64,000 nt of DNA. It comes from Litoribacter ruber. Its GTDB lineage: Bacteria; Bacteroidota; Bacteroidia; Cytophagales; Cyclobacteriaceae. The stretch spans positions 1 through 64,000 of the forward strand of contig NZ_JAHBGI010000005.1 in the NCBI RefSeq assembly GCF_018500185.1, in the 5' to 3' direction. Shown here in pieces: positions 34,401-44,092 of this stretch; the first letter of the stretch is position 1, and the number at the start of each line of letters is the position of its first letter. Made by a program: the position numbers and the translations under genes. The notes under the pieces were generated by a model. The model had not been told where the DNA came from, ran no database searches, and saw only the letters and a list, made by a program, of their open reading frames with translations.

Positions 34401-34592
34401 ATGGCACATCCTAAACGAAAAATTTCGAAAACCAGAAGAGATAAGCGAAGAACGCATTACAAGTTGACCGCTCCTGGATTGGCACAATGCCCAACCACTG
34501 GTGAATTCCACCTTCCTCACAGAGCTTACTGGTTGGACGGCAAGCTTTATCACAAAGGTCAAGTGATCATGGAAAAAGAAGTATTGGCATAA
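34401..34592 (+). CDS. rpmF: 50S ribosomal protein L32
   Basis: The 63-aa protein starts [20 protein letters not shown], the hallmark of L32, and continues with [15 protein letters not shown]. Of the usual zinc-binding cysteines only one (CPTTG) remains, so it is the zinc-independent form common in Bacteroidetes. It is followed by a strong terminator, which separates it from fabH. Confidence 0.97.
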   Translation: MAHPKRKISKTRRDKRRTHYKLTAPGLAQCPTTGEFHLPHRAYWLDGKLYHKGQVIMEKEVLA

Positions 34593-34613
34593 GCCATATA
34601 CACAACATACTAC

Positions 34614-34650
34614 AAAAACCATCTGAATTCCAGGTGGTTTTTTTTCTTTT
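34614..34650 (+). terminator. Terminator of yceD-rpmF
   Basis: AACCATCTG and CAGGTGGTT pair around GAATTC-like loop bases and a run of eight T follows, 22 nt after the rpmF stop codon. Confidence 0.85.
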
Positions 34651-34925
34651 ATATAGCTTCATGAATAGTTGTTTCTGGCCTCCAAAAAGCATTTTTCACT
34701 ATGCCAGATAAGGGGTACAGGACTTTATATCATAGCTTTACAATTCTAGTGCTTAAAATCCTTGGTGGTAAAGCACTTTTTAAATAATTTTGAAGGCCGT
34801 AAAGTAAAGTACCCATGTATTAAAACCTACAATCGGTACTTTACCACAATTACAAGGGAATTACTAAGTAGAAATAACATATTAATCATCCAGTGTTTCT
34901 AGGTAACTCCCCAAACCAAATTTAA
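34651..34925 (+). other. Upstream region of fabH
   Basis: AT-rich region with no ORF; it contains the inverted repeat listed at 34804-34844. I find no TAnnTTTG box with a proper partner near the fabH start. In many bacteria plsX lies between rpmF and fabH; no trace of it is seen here. Confidence 0.4.
34804..34844. promoter_or_regulatory. Perfect 10-bp inverted repeat upstream of fabH
   Basis: GTAAAGTACC (34804-34813) and GGTACTTTAC (34835-34844) are exact reverse complements separated by 21 nt, two helical turns. It may be a dimer-binding operator for the fatty-acid genes or a hairpin. No T-run follows, so it is not a terminator. It ends 81 nt before the fabH start. Confidence 0.45.
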
Positions 34926-35924
34926 ATGGAAAAAACTAGAGCTGTAATAGCCGGAGTACATGGTTGGGTCCCCGAATATGTGTTGACCAACAAGGAATTG
35001 GAAACCATGGTCGATACCAATGATGAATGGATTGTGTCCCGTACTGGTATTAAAGAAAGAAGAGTACTAAAAGGAGAGAATCAGGGTACTTCGGTAATTG
35101 GCACCCACGCTGTAAAAGGCCTATTGGAAAAAACCAACACCAATCCCGAAGATATTGATTTGATAATTTGTGCCACGGTAACGCCTGACATGGTTTTCCC
35201 GGCCACAGCAAATATTATCGCCGACAATGTAGGAGCTAAGAACAGCTTCAGCTTTGATATCTCAGCGGCTTGTTCGGGTTTTCTGTATGCTTTGACAATC
35301 GGAAGCCAATTCATTGAAACTGGCAAGCATAAAAAGGTCATCATTGTAGGCGCGGATAAGATGTCTGCAATTGTGGATTACACTGACAGGTCTACCTGCA
35401 TCATCTTCGGTGATGGCGGTGGAGCGGTTCTTTTGGAGCCAACCACTGAAGAAATAGGGATTATGGACTCTATCCTTCATTCCGACGGATCCGGAGCGCC
35501 ATACCTGCACATGAAAGCCGGTGGCAGTGCCAGACCAGCTACAATGGAAACAGTAGCCGCACGTGAGCACTTTGCGTACCAGGAAGGCTCTACGGTGTTC
35601 AAGTTTGCCGTAACCAACATGGCTGAGGTGAGCGCCAACATCATGGCCAAAAACAACCTTACTGCCGAAGATGTAGCCTGGCTGGTGCCTCATCAGGCCA
35701 ACAAGCGTATCATCGATGCCACAGCCAATAGAATGGGTGTGGGACCAGAGAAAGTAATGATGAACATTGAAAAGTACGGCAACACGACAGCAGGAACGTT
35801 GCCATTGTGCCTTTGGGATTACGAATCGCAAATGAAGAAAGGTGACAACATCATCTTGGCAGCCTTTGGCGGTGGGTTTACATGGGGTTCCATGTACCTA
35901 AAATGGGGATACGACCCTAAATAA
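34926..35924 (+). CDS. fabH: 3-oxoacyl-ACP synthase III
   Basis: The 332-aa condensing enzyme starts fatty-acid synthesis by joining an acyl-CoA primer to malonyl-ACP. The catalytic triad is visible: Cys116 in [13 protein letters not shown], His in [11 protein letters not shown], and Asn in [11 protein letters not shown]. It opens a plus-strand run fabH-efp-accB-accC, so the first steps of fatty-acid synthesis are made together. Branched-chain primers would be expected in this phylum but the sequence does not prove this. Confidence 0.95.
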   Translation: MEKTRAVIAGVHGWVPEYVLTNKELETMVDTNDEWIVSRTGIKERRVLKGENQGTSVIGTHAVKGLLEKTNTNPEDIDLIICATVTPDMVFPATANIIADNVGAKNSFSFDISAACSGFLYALTIGSQFIETGKHKKVIIVGADKMSAIVDYTDRSTCIIFGDGGGAVLLEPTTEEIGIMDSILHSDGSGAPYLHMKAGGSARPATMETVAAREHFAYQEGSTVFKFAVTNMAEVSANIMAKNNLTAEDVAWLVPHQANKRIIDATANRMGVGPEKVMMNIEKYGNTTAGTLPLCLWDYESQMKKGDNIILAAFGGGFTWGSMYLKWGYDPK

Positions 35925-35950
35925 TTGAGAAACTAAATAACCTTAAATAA

Positions 35951-36514
35951 ATGGCAAGTACTGCAGATTTCAAAAATGGTCTTTGCTTGGAATTTAACCA
36001 CGATATCTTTACGATAGTGGAATTCCAGCACGTAAAGCCTGGGAAAGGCGCTGCGTTTGTAAGGACCAAGCTAAAAAGTCTCACAACCGGAAAAGTCTTG
36101 GACAAGACTTTTAATGCCGGCGAGAAAGTGACCACTGCCAGAGTGGAAAAAAGACAGCACCAGTTCATCTATGCCGATGACATGGGCTATCACTTTATGG
36201 ACACCGAAACTTTCGAGCAGATTCCTATCGAGGAAAAGCTTATCGAAAGACCTAAACTTCTCAAGGAAGGTCAGATGGTGGATATTTTGATCCATGCAGA
36301 AAACGAAACCCCTCTAGGAGTAGAATTGCCTCCGTTTGTGGAATTGATGATTACCTATACCGAACCTGGTATAAAAGGCGATACGGCTACCAACACCCTA
36401 AAACCTGCGACTCTTGAAACGGGAGCTACTGTGATGGTCCCCCTTTTCGTCGACCAAGATACCATGATCAAGGTCGACACCAGGGATGGTTCTTATTCAG
36501 AAAGAGTCAAATAA
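35951..36514 (+). CDS. efp: Translation elongation factor P
   Basis: The 187-aa protein has the three beta-barrel domains of EF-P. Its modification-loop tip is [17 protein letters not shown], with Lys at the tip position, and the C-terminal motif is [23 protein letters not shown]. It relieves ribosome stalling at polyproline. It sits between fabH and accB, 26 nt after fabH. Confidence 0.95.
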   Translation: MASTADFKNGLCLEFNHDIFTIVEFQHVKPGKGAAFVRTKLKSLTTGKVLDKTFNAGEKVTTARVEKRQHQFIYADDMGYHFMDTETFEQIPIEEKLIERPKLLKEGQMVDILIHAENETPLGVELPPFVELMITYTEPGIKGDTATNTLKPATLETGATVMVPLFVDQDTMIKVDTRDGSYSERVK

Positions 36515-36524
36515 ATAATCTATT

Positions 36525-36552
36525 AGCCATGCCTACCTCCATTTGCATGGCT
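36525..36552 (+). terminator. Hairpin between efp and accB
   Basis: AGCCATGC and GCATGGCT are a perfect 8-bp inverted repeat around 12 nt. There is no long T-run behind it, so it may be a weak terminator or an mRNA-processing or stability element that sets the efp:accB ratio. Confidence 0.45.
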
Positions 36553-36616
36553 TCAATGTATTTATACAAACCCGAAACTGACAATCAAAACTCAAGTTTC
36601 CTAACATCAAAAAAAT

Positions 36617-37105
36617 ATGAAAGCGCAAGAAATTCAAGAATTAATAGATTTCATTTCTAAGTCAGGTTTGGCTGAGGTAAAAATCGAAACGGATGAGTTC
36701 AAACTTTCGATCAAGAAGAACTCTGAGGTTGTACACGTGAAAGCTGCTGAACCTGCTGCTGCACCTGCCCCTTCCAACACAACTCCAGCTCCATCAAATC
36801 CAGCTCCTGTGGCGCCAACTGAAGCGGCAGCACCTGCTGCCCCGGCTTCTGATAACTCCAAATACATCGAGGTAAAGTCGCCAATGATTGGGACCTTCTA
36901 CAGAACGCCAAACCCTGATTCCCCTTCATTTGTAAATGTAGGCGACACCATAAAGGCTGGCCAGACGGTTTGTATCATTGAAGCGATGAAATTGTTTAAC
37001 GAAATTGAATCTGAGGTATCAGGTAAAATCGTAAAGGTGTTGGTAGAAAATGCCCAGCCTGTAGAATACGATCAGCCATTGTTCCTAGTAGATCCGGCAG
37101 GATAA
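36617..37105 (+). CDS. accB: Biotin carboxyl carrier protein of acetyl-CoA carboxylase
   Basis: The 162-aa protein has an N-terminal helix region, a flexible Ala/Pro-rich linker (about 45-85), and the biotinyl domain with [10 protein letters not shown], in which the Lys carries biotin. It shuttles carboxyl groups between AccC and the carboxyltransferase. Upstream of accC by 33 nt. Confidence 0.96.
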   Translation: MKAQEIQELIDFISKSGLAEVKIETDEFKLSIKKNSEVVHVKAAEPAAAPAPSNTTPAPSNPAPVAPTEAAAPAAPASDNSKYIEVKSPMIGTFYRTPNPDSPSFVNVGDTIKAGQTVCIIEAMKLFNEIESEVSGKIVKVLVENAQPVEYDQPLFLVDPAG

Positions 37106-37138
37106 GTTTCAATTTTGTTACAACTAACTTAATCAACT

Positions 37139-38488
37139 GTGTTTAAGAAAATACTTATTGCCAATAGAGGAGAAATCGCCCTAAGGGTAATCCGTACCTG
37201 TAAAGAGATGGGCATCAAGACAGTGGCTGTATATTCCACTGCCGACAAGGACAGTCTTCACGTTCGTTTTGCTGACGAAGCTGTATGTATTGGTGCGGCT
37301 CCTTCTAGAGACTCCTATCTTAATATCCCAAGAATCATTGCTGCAGCAGAAATCACCAATGCTGACGCTATCCACCCCGGATACGGCTTCTTGTCTGAAA
37401 ACGCCGAGTTTTCAAGGATTTGTGATGAATACAATATCAAGTTCATCGGAGCCAGCCCCGAAATGATCAATAAAATGGGTGACAAGGCTACTGCCAAAGC
37501 TACCATGGAAGAAGCGGGCGTACCTACCGTACCTGGATCAAAAGGATTGCTCAAATCAATGGAGGAGGGCAAACAGATAGCTGCCGAAATGGGCTACCCT
37601 GTAATCGTAAAAGCTACAGCCGGTGGTGGTGGTAAGGGTATGCGAATCATCAAATCAGAAGCTGACTTCAAAAAAGGCTGGGATGATGCCAGACAGGAAT
37701 CAGCCGCTGCTTTCGGTAATGATGCCCTTTACTTGGAAAAATTTGTGGAGGAGCCTCGACATATTGAAATCCAGATCATTGGTGATAGCAATGGAAGGGC
37801 TTGCCACCTTTCGGAAAGAGATTGCTCTATCCAAAGACGCCATCAAAAATTGGTGGAGGAAACCCCTTCTCCTTTCATCACAGATGAACTTAGAGATGCG
37901 ATGGGTAAAGCTGCTATTAAAGGCGCTGAAGCCATTGGATACGAAGGTGCCGGTACCATCGAGTTTTTGGTGGACAAACATCGCAACTTCTACTTCATGG
38001 AAATGAATACCCGTATCCAAGTGGAGCATCCGATTACCGAAGAGGTAACCGACTTCGACTTGATTAAGGAGCAAATAAAGGTTGCTGCTGGGGAGAAAAT
38101 AAGCGGAAAGAACTATTATCCCAAGTTATACTCTATGGAGTGTAGAATCAACGCAGAAGACCCTACCAAGGACTTTAGACCTAGCCCTGGTAGAATCGTG
38201 AATCTACACCTTCCAGGTGGACGTGGTGTCAGGATAGATAGCCATGTGTATGCTGGCTATGTCATTCCTCCTAACTATGACTCCATGATTGCTAAGCTGA
38301 TTGTTAGCGGCCAGTCTAGAGAAGAGGTTATAGTACGAATGAAGCGAGCCTTAGAGGAATTTGTAATTGATGGCATCAAAACCACCATTCCTTTCCATTT
38401 GGCTTTGTTGGACGATCCTGAATTTAAAGCTGGAAACTTCACCACCAAGTTCTTGGATACCTTTGACTTTTCACGCATTAAAGGTTAA
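37139..38488 (+). CDS. accC: Biotin carboxylase subunit of acetyl-CoA carboxylase
   Basis: The 449-aa ATP-grasp enzyme starts [20 protein letters not shown] and carries [13 protein letters not shown], the glycine-rich ATP loop [13 protein letters not shown], and [22 protein letters not shown]. It carboxylates biotin on AccB with ATP and bicarbonate. The start is GTG at 37139. It is last in the run and is followed by a strong terminator. The carboxyltransferase genes are not adjacent. Confidence 0.96.
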   Translation: MFKKILIANRGEIALRVIRTCKEMGIKTVAVYSTADKDSLHVRFADEAVCIGAAPSRDSYLNIPRIIAAAEITNADAIHPGYGFLSENAEFSRICDEYNIKFIGASPEMINKMGDKATAKATMEEAGVPTVPGSKGLLKSMEEGKQIAAEMGYPVIVKATAGGGGKGMRIIKSEADFKKGWDDARQESAAAFGNDALYLEKFVEEPRHIEIQIIGDSNGRACHLSERDCSIQRRHQKLVEETPSPFITDELRDAMGKAAIKGAEAIGYEGAGTIEFLVDKHRNFYFMEMNTRIQVEHPITEEVTDFDLIKEQIKVAAGEKISGKNYYPKLYSMECRINAEDPTKDFRPSPGRIVNLHLPGGRGVRIDSHVYAGYVIPPNYDSMIAKLIVSGQSREEVIVRMKRALEEFVIDGIKTTIPFHLALLDDPEFKAGNFTTKFLDTFDFSRIKG

Positions 38489-38493
38489 AAATA

Positions 38494-38529
38494 TAAAAGG
38501 CTGCTTTTCGATAAAGCAGCCTTTTTTTC
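38494..38529. terminator. Bidirectional terminator between accC and the DUF3109 gene
   Basis: AAAAGGCTGCTTT pairs with AAAGCAGCCTTTT around TCGAT, with A- and T-runs at the ends. It serves the two convergent genes. Confidence 0.88.
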
Positions 38530-38547
38530 TTATTTGGCGCAAAACTA

Positions 38548-39120
38548 TTAAAGCTTTTCTCCTTCTATTTCTCTTACCAGTTCTTCGTACCAAGCCTCCC
38601 CGTATTTCCTAATTAGAGGTTCTTTTAGGAATTTATAGATGGGCACCCCAAGCTTTTTCCCCAGCGAACAGGCAGGATTGCATATCTCCCATCTGTCGTA
38701 ATTCAAAGCATCAAAGTCATCGTATTTCTTCACCCTTATCGGGTACAGATGGCAACTTATGGGTTTTTTGAAATTAGTTTTCCCATCCAAGTAAGCCTGT
38801 TCCATCCCGCATTTCAAAATCCCCTTTTCATCATATAGGGCATAGGCACATTCACGGTTGTCACCTATGGTTGGAGTACCTTTTTCACCTTCCTGATCAT
38901 ATACCCATACCCCCTGCTTTTTGATAGCAGCCTTCCCTTCTTCGCTAAGGTAGGGTTCTATAGCTGGGTAGGCTTTCTCAAGTATCTCAATCTCCTCATC
39001 TTCCAATGGTGCCCCGGCGTCTCCCTCTACACAGCAGGCGCCTTTACATTTTTCGAGATCACACACGAAGAAGTGATCCTTAATATCGTCGCTTAGCACG
39101 GCTTTCCCCACTAATATCAT
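38548..39120 (-). CDS. DUF3109-family cysteine-rich protein
   Basis: The 190-aa protein has cysteines in [53 protein letters not shown] and ICNPACSLG. These resemble the YkgJ/DUF3109 set that is thought to bind a metal or an Fe-S cluster. Function is unknown. It has a good promoter at 39144-39178 and stands alone. Confidence 0.85.
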   Translation of the reverse strand: MILVGKAVLSDDIKDHFFVCDLEKCKGACCVEGDAGAPLEDEEIEILEKAYPAIEPYLSEEGKAAIKKQGVWVYDQEGEKGTPTIGDNRECAYALYDEKGILKCGMEQAYLDGKTNFKKPISCHLYPIRVKKYDDFDALNYDRWEICNPACSLGKKLGVPIYKFLKEPLIRKYGEAWYEELVREIEGEKL

Positions 39121-39143
39121 ATTATTACTCTTTAATTATTTTG

Positions 39144-39178
39144 CAAAGGTAAGGATAATTGTCGACTGGCCGAACAAA
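39144..39178 (-). promoter_or_regulatory. Promoter of the DUF3109 gene
   Basis: On the minus strand TACCTTTG (39151-39144) is preceded by TTTG (39178-39175) with a 23-nt spacer, or by TTCG (39174-39171) with 19 nt. It lies 24 nt upstream of the start codon. Confidence 0.55.
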
Positions 39179-39206
39179 AAAATAGCCGCCCCCTAAGGAG
39201 CGGCAT
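39175..39206 (-). terminator. Terminator of the FecA-like receptor gene
   Basis: On the minus strand GCCGCTCC pairs with GGGGCGGC around TTAG (one G-U) and a T-run follows, about 65 nt past the receptor stop codon. It overlaps the upstream edge of the DUF3109 promoter. Confidence 0.8.
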
Positions 39207-39271
39207 AACCCTGCACTATGAAGTAAAAGCATTGAATGCTTTGTAATTTAACCCTAAAAGAGGTTGAATGT

Positions 39272-41716
39272 TTAAAATCTGAATTCAAAACCAGCTGTAA
39301 TGAATCTTGGAAGTCCTACTCGGATACCTTGAGGCCTTCTGTTCGCAATGTAACGCTCATCAGTAAGGTTCTTTACAGTCAAGTTGAAATTGGTGTTCCA
39401 CTTGGCCACGGTATAATTTACAACTGCATCCACGGTAAAATAGCTTGGAAGCTGACCAGTTCGACCATCTGCTGATGCGGCGATGCTGTTTTCAATATCC
39501 GTGAATTGCTGACCTACATAGTTTCCTACCAATCTTGCTCCCCATCCGGATTCTGTTTCCAATGTTAAAGCAGAGTTGATAAACCACTCAGGGGCGTATG
39601 GCGTTCTATTTCCAGAAATATTCACTTCATTTACGAACCTGTCTTCAGAGAAAGTTGCTTTCACATACGTAGCATTAATATCATACACCAGCTTAGTCCT
39701 GCTCAATCCCAACGCTTGGCTGATATCCATCACAATAGCTGTTTCCAGACCTGAATGACGGGTAGCACCTCCATTGACTACTCCAAAACCTACTCCACCG
39801 GAAGATTCAGACACTGGGATGATCTGGTTGGAGAAATCCATGTGGAATGCTGTCATCTCCATAAAGATCCAGTTTACCAAATCGGTTCTGAAACCCAGCT
39901 CATAATTCCAGCTGTGTTCAGCGTCTAATTCGTAAACATCTGCCAAGTTGGAGATGGCATCCTTTATTCTTGGCGGCGCAAACCCCTTATGCACCCCACC
40001 AAACATGTTTATCTTTTGGGTAGGTCTGTAATTGAACCCCATGCCTGGGATAACTTCTACTACCTGGTTGCCGGCTACTAGGGAAGTATCCCTGATTCCC
40101 ACACCCGGGAAGCTTCTTCTGTTGATGTCCCTTACGTAATCAAAGCTTTCCATTCTAACCCCTCCACTGAAGCTAAACTTGTCGTTAAGATGGATTTTGT
40201 TTTGGGCGTAAGCACTGATTGCATGACCGGTTCTGATTTCATCTTCTACCAAGTCACCACTTCTCACCCCAGCCTGCGTGCCATTGACTCTTTGCTCAAA
40301 TGCTCTTTCATAAAGGAACCTGGTACCGACGATCAACTCATTCTTCTTGGCAAAAAGGTTGTGATCCACTTCCAATCTAGGCTCAACTCCAGCCACTTCA
40401 AACTGCCTATTTCTGTTCCCAGTAGAGTTTCTCATATAAAGCGCACCACCCACTACATCGGTATCCCCCCAAACAGTGCCTGTCCAATTGGATGGAGGCG
40501 TATAACCCTCTCCCCCACCTACAGCGAAGTCTTGTCTATTCCAGTTTCTTGTGGTAGTATAACCGTAGGCGATGGTTCTCAACCTTACTTTATCTGAAAT
40601 CTTGTATTTATGGCTAAAGCTTAAAGAATATCGGCGAACATCAAGCTGGTCATCAGGGGCAATTCTTACATAATCCTGCCCACCAGCGTCAAACATGGTC
40701 TGGGTAAGACCCACATATGTCGAATTGGAAACCTCATTATACACCCCCAGCTTTACCCCTAGGGTTGACCTTTCATTGAGGTCAAAAAGAAACTTGGTAT
40801 TAAAATCCGTGATATCGAATTGCGTTGGGCCAACATTATCAGCTCTTTTCTTCAAGAGATTAACCTGCACGCCAGTATTCCCAAAAGTATTTCCATAGCT
40901 CAACATGCCCGTGAACAATCCTCCTTGGCCACCTTGGATTTTTACTGCACCTTCCTGCTCTTGCGGAGGAGTAGCCGTGATATAATTTACAACCCCACCG
41001 ATGGTCTGAGGACCGTAAAGAATCTGTCCAGAACCTTTCAAGATTTCTACACCGCTCATACGGTCAATTGCAGGCGTATAATATAATTCAGGCTCTCCAT
41101 AAGGGGAAAGCGCGACAGGAATACCGTCTTCCATCACTAAAACCGAGCGGCTTCTATCCGGGTCTAAACCACGAATACCGATATTGGCTCTCATTCCTAT
41201 TCCCTCTTCGTCTACCACGTGTACACCCGGCGACCTTCTCAAGGCTTCATTGCCACTGATAGGGCTCAAGGCTTTCAATTCTCTATTATCTATAAATGTA
41301 ACCGCTCCAGGCACCTTGCTGAACATCCTGTCTTTTTCCGAAATAATAGTAATTTCGGGCATGTCAACCCCAATTTCTGCAAAAATCAAATCCAATTGCT
41401 TAATTACCCCGTTCTTAACCTCCACATCACGAGTAATGGCTTTGAATCCCATAGCTGAAACTTTAACGGTATAAACCCCATCTTCAAGGTCAAATATTTC
41501 AAAAGAGCCATCAAGATTAGTCAGGGTACCTTTCACCGTTCCCAGCACTTGGATATTAGCATAGGGAATAGGTTCTCCTTCCTGCGACTTCACTTTTCCT
41601 GTAAGGGCCAATTCTTTATCTTCATTTGAATCTTTGGCAAAAGATTGTTGGGCCGTTCCTAATAGAGAAATCAAAGCTACCAAACAAATTCCGAGTAATT
41701 TTGGAATGCGATTCAT
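39272..41716 (-). CDS. TonB-dependent receptor, FecA-like
   Basis: The 814-aa protein has a signal peptide (about 1-27), a CarboxypepD_reg-like domain (about 36-115), a plug (about 125-245) and a 22-strand-type barrel ending ITAGFEFRF. The plug has [21 protein letters not shown] and [25 protein letters not shown], which closely follow the pattern of ferric-citrate receptors (FecA). I infer uptake of a ferric chelate, powered by TonB-ExbBD. There is no N-terminal signalling domain for a FecIR-type sigma system. The promoter and two AT-rich operator candidates upstream support iron control. Confidence 0.88.
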   Translation of the reverse strand: MNRIPKLLGICLVALISLLGTAQQSFAKDSNEDKELALTGKVKSQEGEPIPYANIQVLGTVKGTLTNLDGSFEIFDLEDGVYTVKVSAMGFKAITRDVEVKNGVIKQLDLIFAEIGVDMPEITIISEKDRMFSKVPGAVTFIDNRELKALSPISGNEALRRSPGVHVVDEEGIGMRANIGIRGLDPDRSRSVLVMEDGIPVALSPYGEPELYYTPAIDRMSGVEILKGSGQILYGPQTIGGVVNYITATPPQEQEGAVKIQGGQGGLFTGMLSYGNTFGNTGVQVNLLKKRADNVGPTQFDITDFNTKFLFDLNERSTLGVKLGVYNEVSNSTYVGLTQTMFDAGGQDYVRIAPDDQLDVRRYSLSFSHKYKISDKVRLRTIAYGYTTTRNWNRQDFAVGGGEGYTPPSNWTGTVWGDTDVVGGALYMRNSTGNRNRQFEVAGVEPRLEVDHNLFAKKNELIVGTRFLYERAFEQRVNGTQAGVRSGDLVEDEIRTGHAISAYAQNKIHLNDKFSFSGGVRMESFDYVRDINRRSFPGVGIRDTSLVAGNQVVEVIPGMGFNYRPTQKINMFGGVHKGFAPPRIKDAISNLADVYELDAEHSWNYELGFRTDLVNWIFMEMTAFHMDFSNQIIPVSESSGGVGFGVVNGGATRHSGLETAIVMDISQALGLSRTKLVYDINATYVKATFSEDRFVNEVNISGNRTPYAPEWFINSALTLETESGWGARLVGNYVGQQFTDIENSIAASADGRTGQLPSYFTVDAVVNYTVAKWNTNFNLTVKNLTDERYIANRRPQGIRVGLPRFITAGFEFRF

Positions 41717-41730
41717 ATATCGGTCAATCC

Positions 41731-41793
41731 TTATTTAGATTTAATTTTAATAACGATGCAAATGTATTTCCTATTTAAACTTAATCCAAATAA
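41731..41793. promoter_or_regulatory. Pair of Fur-like operator candidates over the receptor promoter
   Basis: 41731-41753 (TTATTTAGATTTAATTTTAA...) and the reverse complement of 41771-41793 (TTATTTGGATTAAGTTTAAA...) agree at 18 of 23 positions. Each is roughly palindromic, TTATTTnGATTnAn...AATA-like. They flank the -7 box, one over the expected start site and one over the spacer and -33 element. This is what a repressor such as Fur would do. No experimental motif for this organism is used; the link to iron is inferred from the FecA-like gene. Confidence 0.5.
41759..41790 (-). promoter_or_regulatory. Promoter of the FecA-like receptor gene
   Basis: TTTG (41790-41787), a 20-nt spacer and TACATTTG (41766-41759) on the minus strand, 43 nt upstream of the start codon. 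It lies between the two operator candidates. Confidence 0.7.
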
Positions 41794-41883
41794 GGGTTGT
41801 GAATTCTTAATAGATTTTCTTTATTAAACCTTGCAATCAATACAAGGAGATAAAAATGGAATTATTTATGGAACAATTATTGT

Positions 41884-41891
41884 TATCTTTG
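41884..41891 (+). promoter_or_regulatory. Likely -7 box for rnpB
   Basis: TATCTTTG fits TAnnTTTG and lies about 65 nt upstream of the RNase P RNA 5' end. The -33 element is poor (TTTA at 41865-41868, spacer 15 nt), so the call is moderate. Confidence 0.45.
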
Positions 41892-41956
41892 GCGCAACCC
41901 TAGTCAGGAAAATTCCTTTTTACTTAGGGTATATCACCAAAAACATTGTAATTTGC

Positions 41957-42370
41957 AGGATGCAAGCCGATTTGTCGCCGTCCCGATAAAAGCGGGAAGG
42001 AGGAAAGTCCGGGCAACATAGAGCGCCATACTTCCTAACGGGAAGGGTCTTGATCCGTAAGGATCGGGATACAGAAAGTGCCACAGAAAACAGACCGCCC
42101 GGGTCCCGATTCTATCGGAAACCGGGTAAGGGTGAAAAGGCGGGGTAAGAGCCCACCGCTCCGGCAGTGATGCAGGAGGCATGGAAAACCTTATGGGTTG
42201 AAAGATCAAATAGGCTCCGGTCCAAGGGCTGCTCGTCCAATCCCGACTTGTCGGGAAACCGGAGTGGGTAGATCGATAGATCTTGCCAGTGATGGCAAGG
42301 CTAGATAAATGACAAATGGCCTTTGCTTTTGGGCAAAGGTTACAGAACCCGGCTTATAGGCTTGCATTTT
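41957..42370 (+). ncRNA. rnpB: RNase P RNA, class A
   Basis: The catalytic RNA that trims tRNA 5' ends. The universally conserved GAGGAAAGTCCGGGC (near 42000) and ACAGAACCCGGCTTATAGGC (near 42342-42361) are both present. P1 pairs ATGCAAGCC (41960-41968) with GGCTTGCAT (42359-42367), followed by a T-run that also ends the transcript. Internal helices such as CCCGA...TCGGG are evident. Length about 410 nt is usual for type A. Ends are estimated to within a few bases. Confidence 0.95.
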
Positions 42371-42400
42371 TTCTTTTATTATTAATAACACATACACATT

Positions 42401-43558
42401 ATGCCTAAAATTTTGATCGTTGATGACGAGCGCGTCATCAGGGCTACACTGAAGGAAATCCTAGAGTATGAGAAGTATGACATCTCTGAGGCTGCAGATG
42501 GAGAAGAAGGCCTAAAAAGAATCCAAAACGAAGAATTCGACCTAGTACTTTGCGATATCAAGATGCCTAAAATGGATGGGCTGGAGGTTTTGGAGAAAGC
42601 CTCAAAGATGGAGCGTCAGCCCCAGTTCATCATGATTTCAGCGCATGGCTCGATTGAGTCAGCAGTGGAAGCCACCAAAATGGGGGCATTTGATTTTATC
42701 CCAAAGCCGCCGGATTTGAACAGGCTACTCCTTACTGTTAGGAATGCCCTTGAGAAAAAGAACTTGGTGACCGAAACCAAGGTGCTCAAGAAAAAGCTTT
42801 CCAAGAAACTTGATATGGTGGGTGCCTCTACGGCTATTCAGACCGTGAAGGACACTATAGAAAAAGTAGCCCCTACCGAGGCCAGGGTACTGATCACTGG
42901 ACCAAACGGTACGGGTAAGGAGTTGGTAGCCCATTGGCTTCACCAAAAGAGCAATCGCTCAGCCGCCCCATTCATTGCTGTCAACTGCGCCGCCATTCCG
43001 GCAGAGTTGATTGAAAGTGAGCTTTTCGGCCATGAAAAAGGAGCCTTTACTTCTGCCAACAAGCAGCGTCAGGGTAAATTTGAGCAAGCGACAGGCGGCA
43101 CCTTGTTTTTGGATGAAATAGGGGACATGAGCCTTTCGGCCCAGGCAAAAGTACTTAGAGCTCTACAAGAGCATAAAATCACCCGAGTAGGTGGGGACAA
43201 AGATATCAAAGTAGACGTGCGTGTTTTAGCGGCTACTAATAAGGATTTGAAGAAAGAGATCGAAGAAGGAAACTTCAGAGAGGATCTTTACCACAGATTG
43301 AGTGTGATCCTTATCCAAGTGCCTGCATTGAAAGATAGAAAAGAAGACATTCCGCTGTTGGTAGACAAGTTTTTGGGCGACATTGCCCAGGAGTATGGCA
43401 CTGCCAAAAAAGTGGCGGATCCAGCTGCTATATCCAAGCTTCAGGAATTCCCCTGGACGGGAAATATAAGGGAGCTTCGCAATGTGGTGGAAAGGCTAGT
43501 AATCCTGGGAGGCCAGACCATTTCGGAAGAAGACATAAAAAAATATGCTGACTATTAA
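42401..43558 (+). CDS. NtrC-type sigma-54 response regulator lacking the DNA-binding domain
   Basis: The 385-aa protein has a receiver domain (about 1-120; phospho-acceptor Asp52 in LCDIKMPKMDG) and an AAA+ sigma-54 interaction domain (about 145-370). Walker A is GPNGTGKE, Walker B GGTLFLDEIGDM, and the arginine region FREDLYHRLSV. The sigma-54 contact loop reads GAFTSA rather than GAFTGA. The chain ends IKKYADY right after the AAA+ domain, so the Fis-type HTH is absent. It may act from solution or through partners. No histidine kinase is adjacent. It starts about 30 nt after rnpB and its stop codon lies in the terminator loop. Confidence 0.92.
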   Translation: MPKILIVDDERVIRATLKEILEYEKYDISEAADGEEGLKRIQNEEFDLVLCDIKMPKMDGLEVLEKASKMERQPQFIMISAHGSIESAVEATKMGAFDFIPKPPDLNRLLLTVRNALEKKNLVTETKVLKKKLSKKLDMVGASTAIQTVKDTIEKVAPTEARVLITGPNGTGKELVAHWLHQKSNRSAAPFIAVNCAAIPAELIESELFGHEKGAFTSANKQRQGKFEQATGGTLFLDEIGDMSLSAQAKVLRALQEHKITRVGGDKDIKVDVRVLAATNKDLKKEIEEGNFREDLYHRLSVILIQVPALKDRKEDIPLLVDKFLGDIAQEYGTAKKVADPAAISKLQEFPWTGNIRELRNVVERLVILGGQTISEEDIKKYADY

Positions 43559-43577
43559 GTCAGCATATTTTTTTTAT
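43543..43577. terminator. Terminator overlapping the response-regulator stop codon
   Basis: ATGCTGACT and AGTCAGCAT form a 9-bp stem around ATTA, with the stop codon TAA reaching into the loop, then T-runs. The last codons of the gene thus encode the 5' arm. It also faces the end of the small lipoprotein gene. Confidence 0.85.
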
Positions 43578-43693
43578 CCTTTTACTTCTTCGGCAATCTC
43601 AGCCTTAGCGTAAGCCGGACAAGGTTTGCTAGAGGCACATGCACCTAGGCCCAAAAAGCCAAGCGCCAAAATAACAGCTAATAATCTTTTCAT
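43574..43693 (-). CDS. Very small lipoprotein (39 aa)
   Basis: The ORF MKRLLAVILALGFLGLGAC... has a complete lipoprotein signal with lipobox LGAC, then only about 21 residues (ASSKPCPAYAKAEIAEEVKG). Lipid-anchored Cys is at residue 19 and another Cys at 25. ATG at 43693 follows an AT-rich upstream region; TAATTTTG at 43752-43745 (minus) may be its -7 box. Tiny lipoproteins of this type are easily missed in annotation. Its function is unknown. Confidence 0.75.
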   Translation of the reverse strand: MKRLLAVILALGFLGLGACASSKPCPAYAKAEIAEEVKG

Positions 43694-43915
43694 ATCTTAA
43701 ATATTTTTTCAGAAACCCAAATATGTTTATTTCTCAAGGGAATACAAAATTAAATTGAAAACTTTTCATTCCCTGAACAGTTAACGACGGGATAATCTAA
43801 TCAAATACCCGGCCTACCTTAAATAAGATCAGTTATTTTTTTTAACTGTCTAATCAAACAAAAACCTTAAACAAGATATTTCTAATCCAAGGTTAACCAA
43901 AACACGATTAGAACT

Positions 43916-44092
43916 ATGCTGAGTATATTCAAAAAGAAATCCAAAATCGAAGTATTACGCCAAAAGCATAAAAGCCTGTTAGAGGAAGCTTTTAAGCTCT
44001 CGAAAATTGACCGTCAAAAGAGTGATGAAAAATATGCAGAAGCCGACGCAGTGGCTTCTGAACTGGAGTCTATGAAAGGGAAAACCAATTAA
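43916..44092 (+). CDS. Small Lacal_2735-like protein (58 aa)
   Basis: The ORF starts MLSIFKKKSKIEVLRQKHKSLLEEAFKLSK and continues with DRQKSDEKYAEADAVASELE. The pattern (short basic start, KLSK..R..SD.KYAEA) matches my recollection of the small Lacal_2735 family in Bacteroidetes. It is probably helical and cytoplasmic, function unknown. It overlaps the stop codon of the convergent EEP hydrolase gene by 4 nt. Confidence 0.72.
   Translation: MLSIFKKKSKIEVLRQKHKSLLEEAFKLSKIDRQKSDEKYAEADAVASELESMKGKTN

Noticed and set aside
36525-36552. Riboswitch before accB
   Set aside because: Only a single simple stem is present; no conserved multi-helix structure is visible.
41934-42209. Minus-strand ORF of 91 codons over the RNase P RNA
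   Set aside because: Antisense to rnpB, whose conserved core is unmistakable; such ORFs are a known annotation artefact. The ORF at 42206-42397 is rejected for the same reason.
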